Below are positions 62,476-64,000 of a stretch of 64,000 nucleotides of DNA, piece by piece. Every line of letters begins with the position of its first letter. Within the stretch, counting starts at the first letter, position 1. Position numbers and translations under genes: made by a program. The DNA comes from Taudactylus pleione. Taxonomy: Eukaryota; Chordata; Amphibia; Anura; Myobatrachidae. The notes under the pieces were generated by a model that saw only the letters and a program-made list of their open reading frames with translations, was not told the DNA's origin and did no database searches. The DNA is taken from the NCBI GenBank assembly GCA_031769625.1, contig JAUIMM010000135.1:9847501-9911500 (forward strand). Reading direction: 5' to 3'.

Positions 62476-64000
62476 ACATTCTAATATACATTTTAAATTC
62501 AATTATAACATTCTAACATCCATTATAATATTCTAATATACATTCTAGCATCCATTATAACATTCTAACATACATTCTAACATTCTAATATACATTTTAA
62601 AATACATTATAACATTCTAACATACTTTCTAATATTCTAACATACATTCTAACATTATAATATACATTCTAACATCCATTATAACATTCTAATATACATT
62701 CTAACATCAATTATAACATTCTAACATCCATTTTAACATTCTAATATATATTATAACATCCATTATAATATTCTAACATCCATTATAACATTCTAACATC
62801 CATTATAATATTCTAATATACATTCTAACATCCATTATAACTTCTAAAATACACTATAACATTCTAATATACATTCTAACATGCATTCTAACATACATTA
62901 TAACATTCTAATATACATTATAACATTATAACATCCATTCTAACATTCTAATATACATTCTAACATCCATTATAACATTCAAACATACATTCTAACATTC
63001 TAATATACATTTTAAATTCAATTATAACATTCTAACATCCATTTTAACATTCTAATATACATTATAACATCCATTATAATATTCTAACATCCATTATAAC
63101 ATTCTAACATCCATTATAAAATTCTAATATACATTCTAACATCCATTATAACATTCTAACATCCATTATAACATTCTAACATACATTATAACATTCTAAT
63201 ATACATTCTAACATGCATTATAACATTCTAACATCCATTCTAACATTCTAATATACATTAAAACATTCATTATAACATTCTAACATCCATTATAACATTC
63301 TAACATACATTATAACATTCTAATATACATTTTAATATCCATTCTAACATTCTAACATACATTATAACATTCTAATATACATTCTAACATCCATTATAAC
63401 ATTCTAACATACAATATAACATTGTAACATACATTATAACATCCATTATAATATTCTAACATCCATTATAACATTCTAACATCCATTGTAACATTCTAAT
63501 ATACATTCTAACATGCATTCTAACATACATTATAACATTGTAATATACATTCTAACATCCATTATAACATTCTAACATCCATTCTAACATTCTAATATTT
63601 ATTATAACATCCAATATAACATTCTAACATACATTGCAACATTCTAATATACATTCTAATATCCATTCTAACATTCTAACATACATTATAACATTCTAAC
63701 ATACATTATAAAAATCTAATATACATTATTACATCCATTGTAACATTCTAACATACATTATAACATTTTAATATACATTCTAAAATCCATTATAACATTC
63801 TAACATACATTATAACATTCTAATATACATTCTAACATACATAATAACATTCTAGTATAAATTATAACATCCATTATAACATTCTAACAAACATTATAAC
63901 ATTGTAACATACATTTTAACATTCTAATATACATTCTAACAGCCATTATAAAATTATAACATCCATAATATCATTCTAACATACATTCTAACATTCTAAT
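62476..64000. repeat. Region H 7.2-kb-spaced copy, cut by the window edge
   Basis: This corresponds to about 55270-56780 at offset 7,203 up to near 63140. There an extra 20-bp module pair (TAACATCCATTA plus TAACATTC) shifts the offset to 7,223, as shown by ACAAACATT at 56664/63887. The copy continues unbroken to base 64000, so the array extends beyond the window. Confidence 0.84.

Larger units (their letters stand above)
1..64000. repeat. Satellite array of 52-bp units made from 8- and 12-bp modules
   Basis: The whole window is composed of p = TAACATTC (8 bp), q = TAACATACATTA, r = TAATATACATTC and s = TAACATCCATTA (12 bp each), plus point variants. The dominant order r, s, p, q, p gives 52 bp; for example, successive r modules start at 1452 and 1504. 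Local departures are 20-bp (p+12-mer), 32-bp and 40-bp runs. Consensus composition is about 42% A, 37% T, 21% C and no G on the + strand. TAA occurs at every module start on +, and TAA/TAG recurs about every 10 bp on -, in rotating frames, so no open reading frame longer than a few tens of bases is expected in regular units. No mobile element, RNA gene or unique sequence longer than a few bases interrupts it. That it is a satellite is seen directly; a centromeric or heterochromatic location is inference. I do not recognise the family. Confidence 0.97.

Noticed and set aside
56655..63895. ACAAACATT motif copies as target-site duplications of an inserted element
   Set aside because: The copies are spaced by HOR lengths and lie within continuous satellite; there is no non-satellite DNA between them and no terminal inverted repeats.
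1..64000. Possible open reading frames on either strand, including many ATG triplets on the - strand
   Set aside because: TAA starts nearly every module on the + strand, and TAA/TAG recurs about every 10 bp on the - strand. Because 8, 20 and 52 are not multiples of 3, stops reach all frames within a few tens of bases. No codon structure is seen.
1..64000. CRISPR-like alternation of repeat and spacer
   Set aside because: The would-be spacers are themselves variants of the same modules and recur throughout; there is no unique spacer, leader or cas gene.
1..64000. Telomeric repeat (TTAGGG, TTAGG or TTTAGGG types)
   Set aside because: The - strand has TTAGAATG and TTATAATG, not runs of TTAGG. 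AACC occurs only as a rare variant, so there is no telomere array.
1..64000. Resemblance to the Drosophila 10-bp satellite AATAACATAG
   Set aside because: AATAACAT and AACATAG strings do occur, but the unit here is 52 bp of 8/12-bp modules. Short A/T-rich matches are expected by chance, and I cannot assign a taxon on this basis.
1..64000. TATA-box, Pribnow-like or poly(A)-signal-like strings (TATAAC, TATAAT, AATATA)
   Set aside because: They are part of the repeat consensus and occur hundreds of times with no associated gene, so they have no value as regulatory calls.
1..64000. Replication origin or matrix-attachment region based on A/T richness
   Set aside because: A/T content near 79% is uniform over the whole window; nothing singles out one site, and no origin motif could be confirmed.
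1..64000. Assembly artefact (simulated or collapsed low-complexity sequence)
   Set aside because: Private point variants, micro-indels and nested HORs with consistent offsets look like real satellite history. Copy number in the nearly identical D and F arrays could still be wrong and needs spanning reads.

Overview
The window is one uninterrupted block of A/T-rich tandem-repeat (satellite) DNA from base 1 to base 64000. I found no protein-coding gene, RNA gene, transposon, CRISPR array or unique-sequence island. The array runs off both ends, so flanking DNA and total size are unknown. A pure satellite tract this long points to eukaryotic heterochromatin (centromeric, pericentromeric, subtelomeric or a heterochromatic knob), probably from a long-read assembly. 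I do not recognise the satellite family and cannot name the organism. All offsets below were read by hand from shared marker variants; sharp anchors should be exact or within a base or two, and block edges are good to about 20-50 bp.

The building blocks are an 8-mer p = TAACATTC and three 12-mers: q = TAACATACATTA, r = TAATATACATTC and s = TAACATCCATTA. Their commonest order is r-s-p-q-p, a 52-bp unit that is also 13 tetramers of the kinds TAAC, ATTC, ATAC, ATCC, ATTA and TAAT. The consensus + strand is about 42% A, 37% T, 21% C and 0% G; G occurs only as scattered variants. Stop codons recur about every 10 bp on both strands in rotating frames, which rules out coding potential.

On top of the 52-bp unit sits a nested series of kilobase-scale higher-order repeats (HORs). 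Region A (1-5.4 kb) holds 656-bp, 1.9-kb and 4,351-bp duplications. Region B (4.65-15.8 kb) is three copies of a ~3.7-kb HOR. Region C (11.9-23.9 kb) is two copies of a ~6.1-kb HOR that reuses the end of B. Region D (24.2-38.3 kb) is 4.4 copies of a 3,199-bp HOR. Region E (38.3-39.9 kb) is a B-like bridge. Region F (39.9-47.25 kb) is two copies of a 3,676-bp HOR. Region G (47.25-50.5 kb) is a mosaic with 1,216-, 476- and 508-bp duplications. Region H (50.5-64 kb) is a B-like domain with its own ~1.2-, 2.0-, 2.3-, 4.35- and 7.2-kb duplications.

Two marker-defined lineages alternate and recombine. The A type carries TTCGAA, GCATGC and a TAGTAAAAATCA variant (A, much of C, D, F, G). The B type carries ACAAACA, CATGCTAAC and CAGCAATC/CAACAATC variants (B, E, H, parts of C and D). 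The most notable structural result is that HOR offsets are multiples of 4 bp once a few visible micro-indels are subtracted, and two large indels between C copies are exactly 52 and 104 bp. Exchange therefore seems to occur in register with the module lattice. The near-total absence of G also means that essentially all cytosines lie on one strand and in CHH context.
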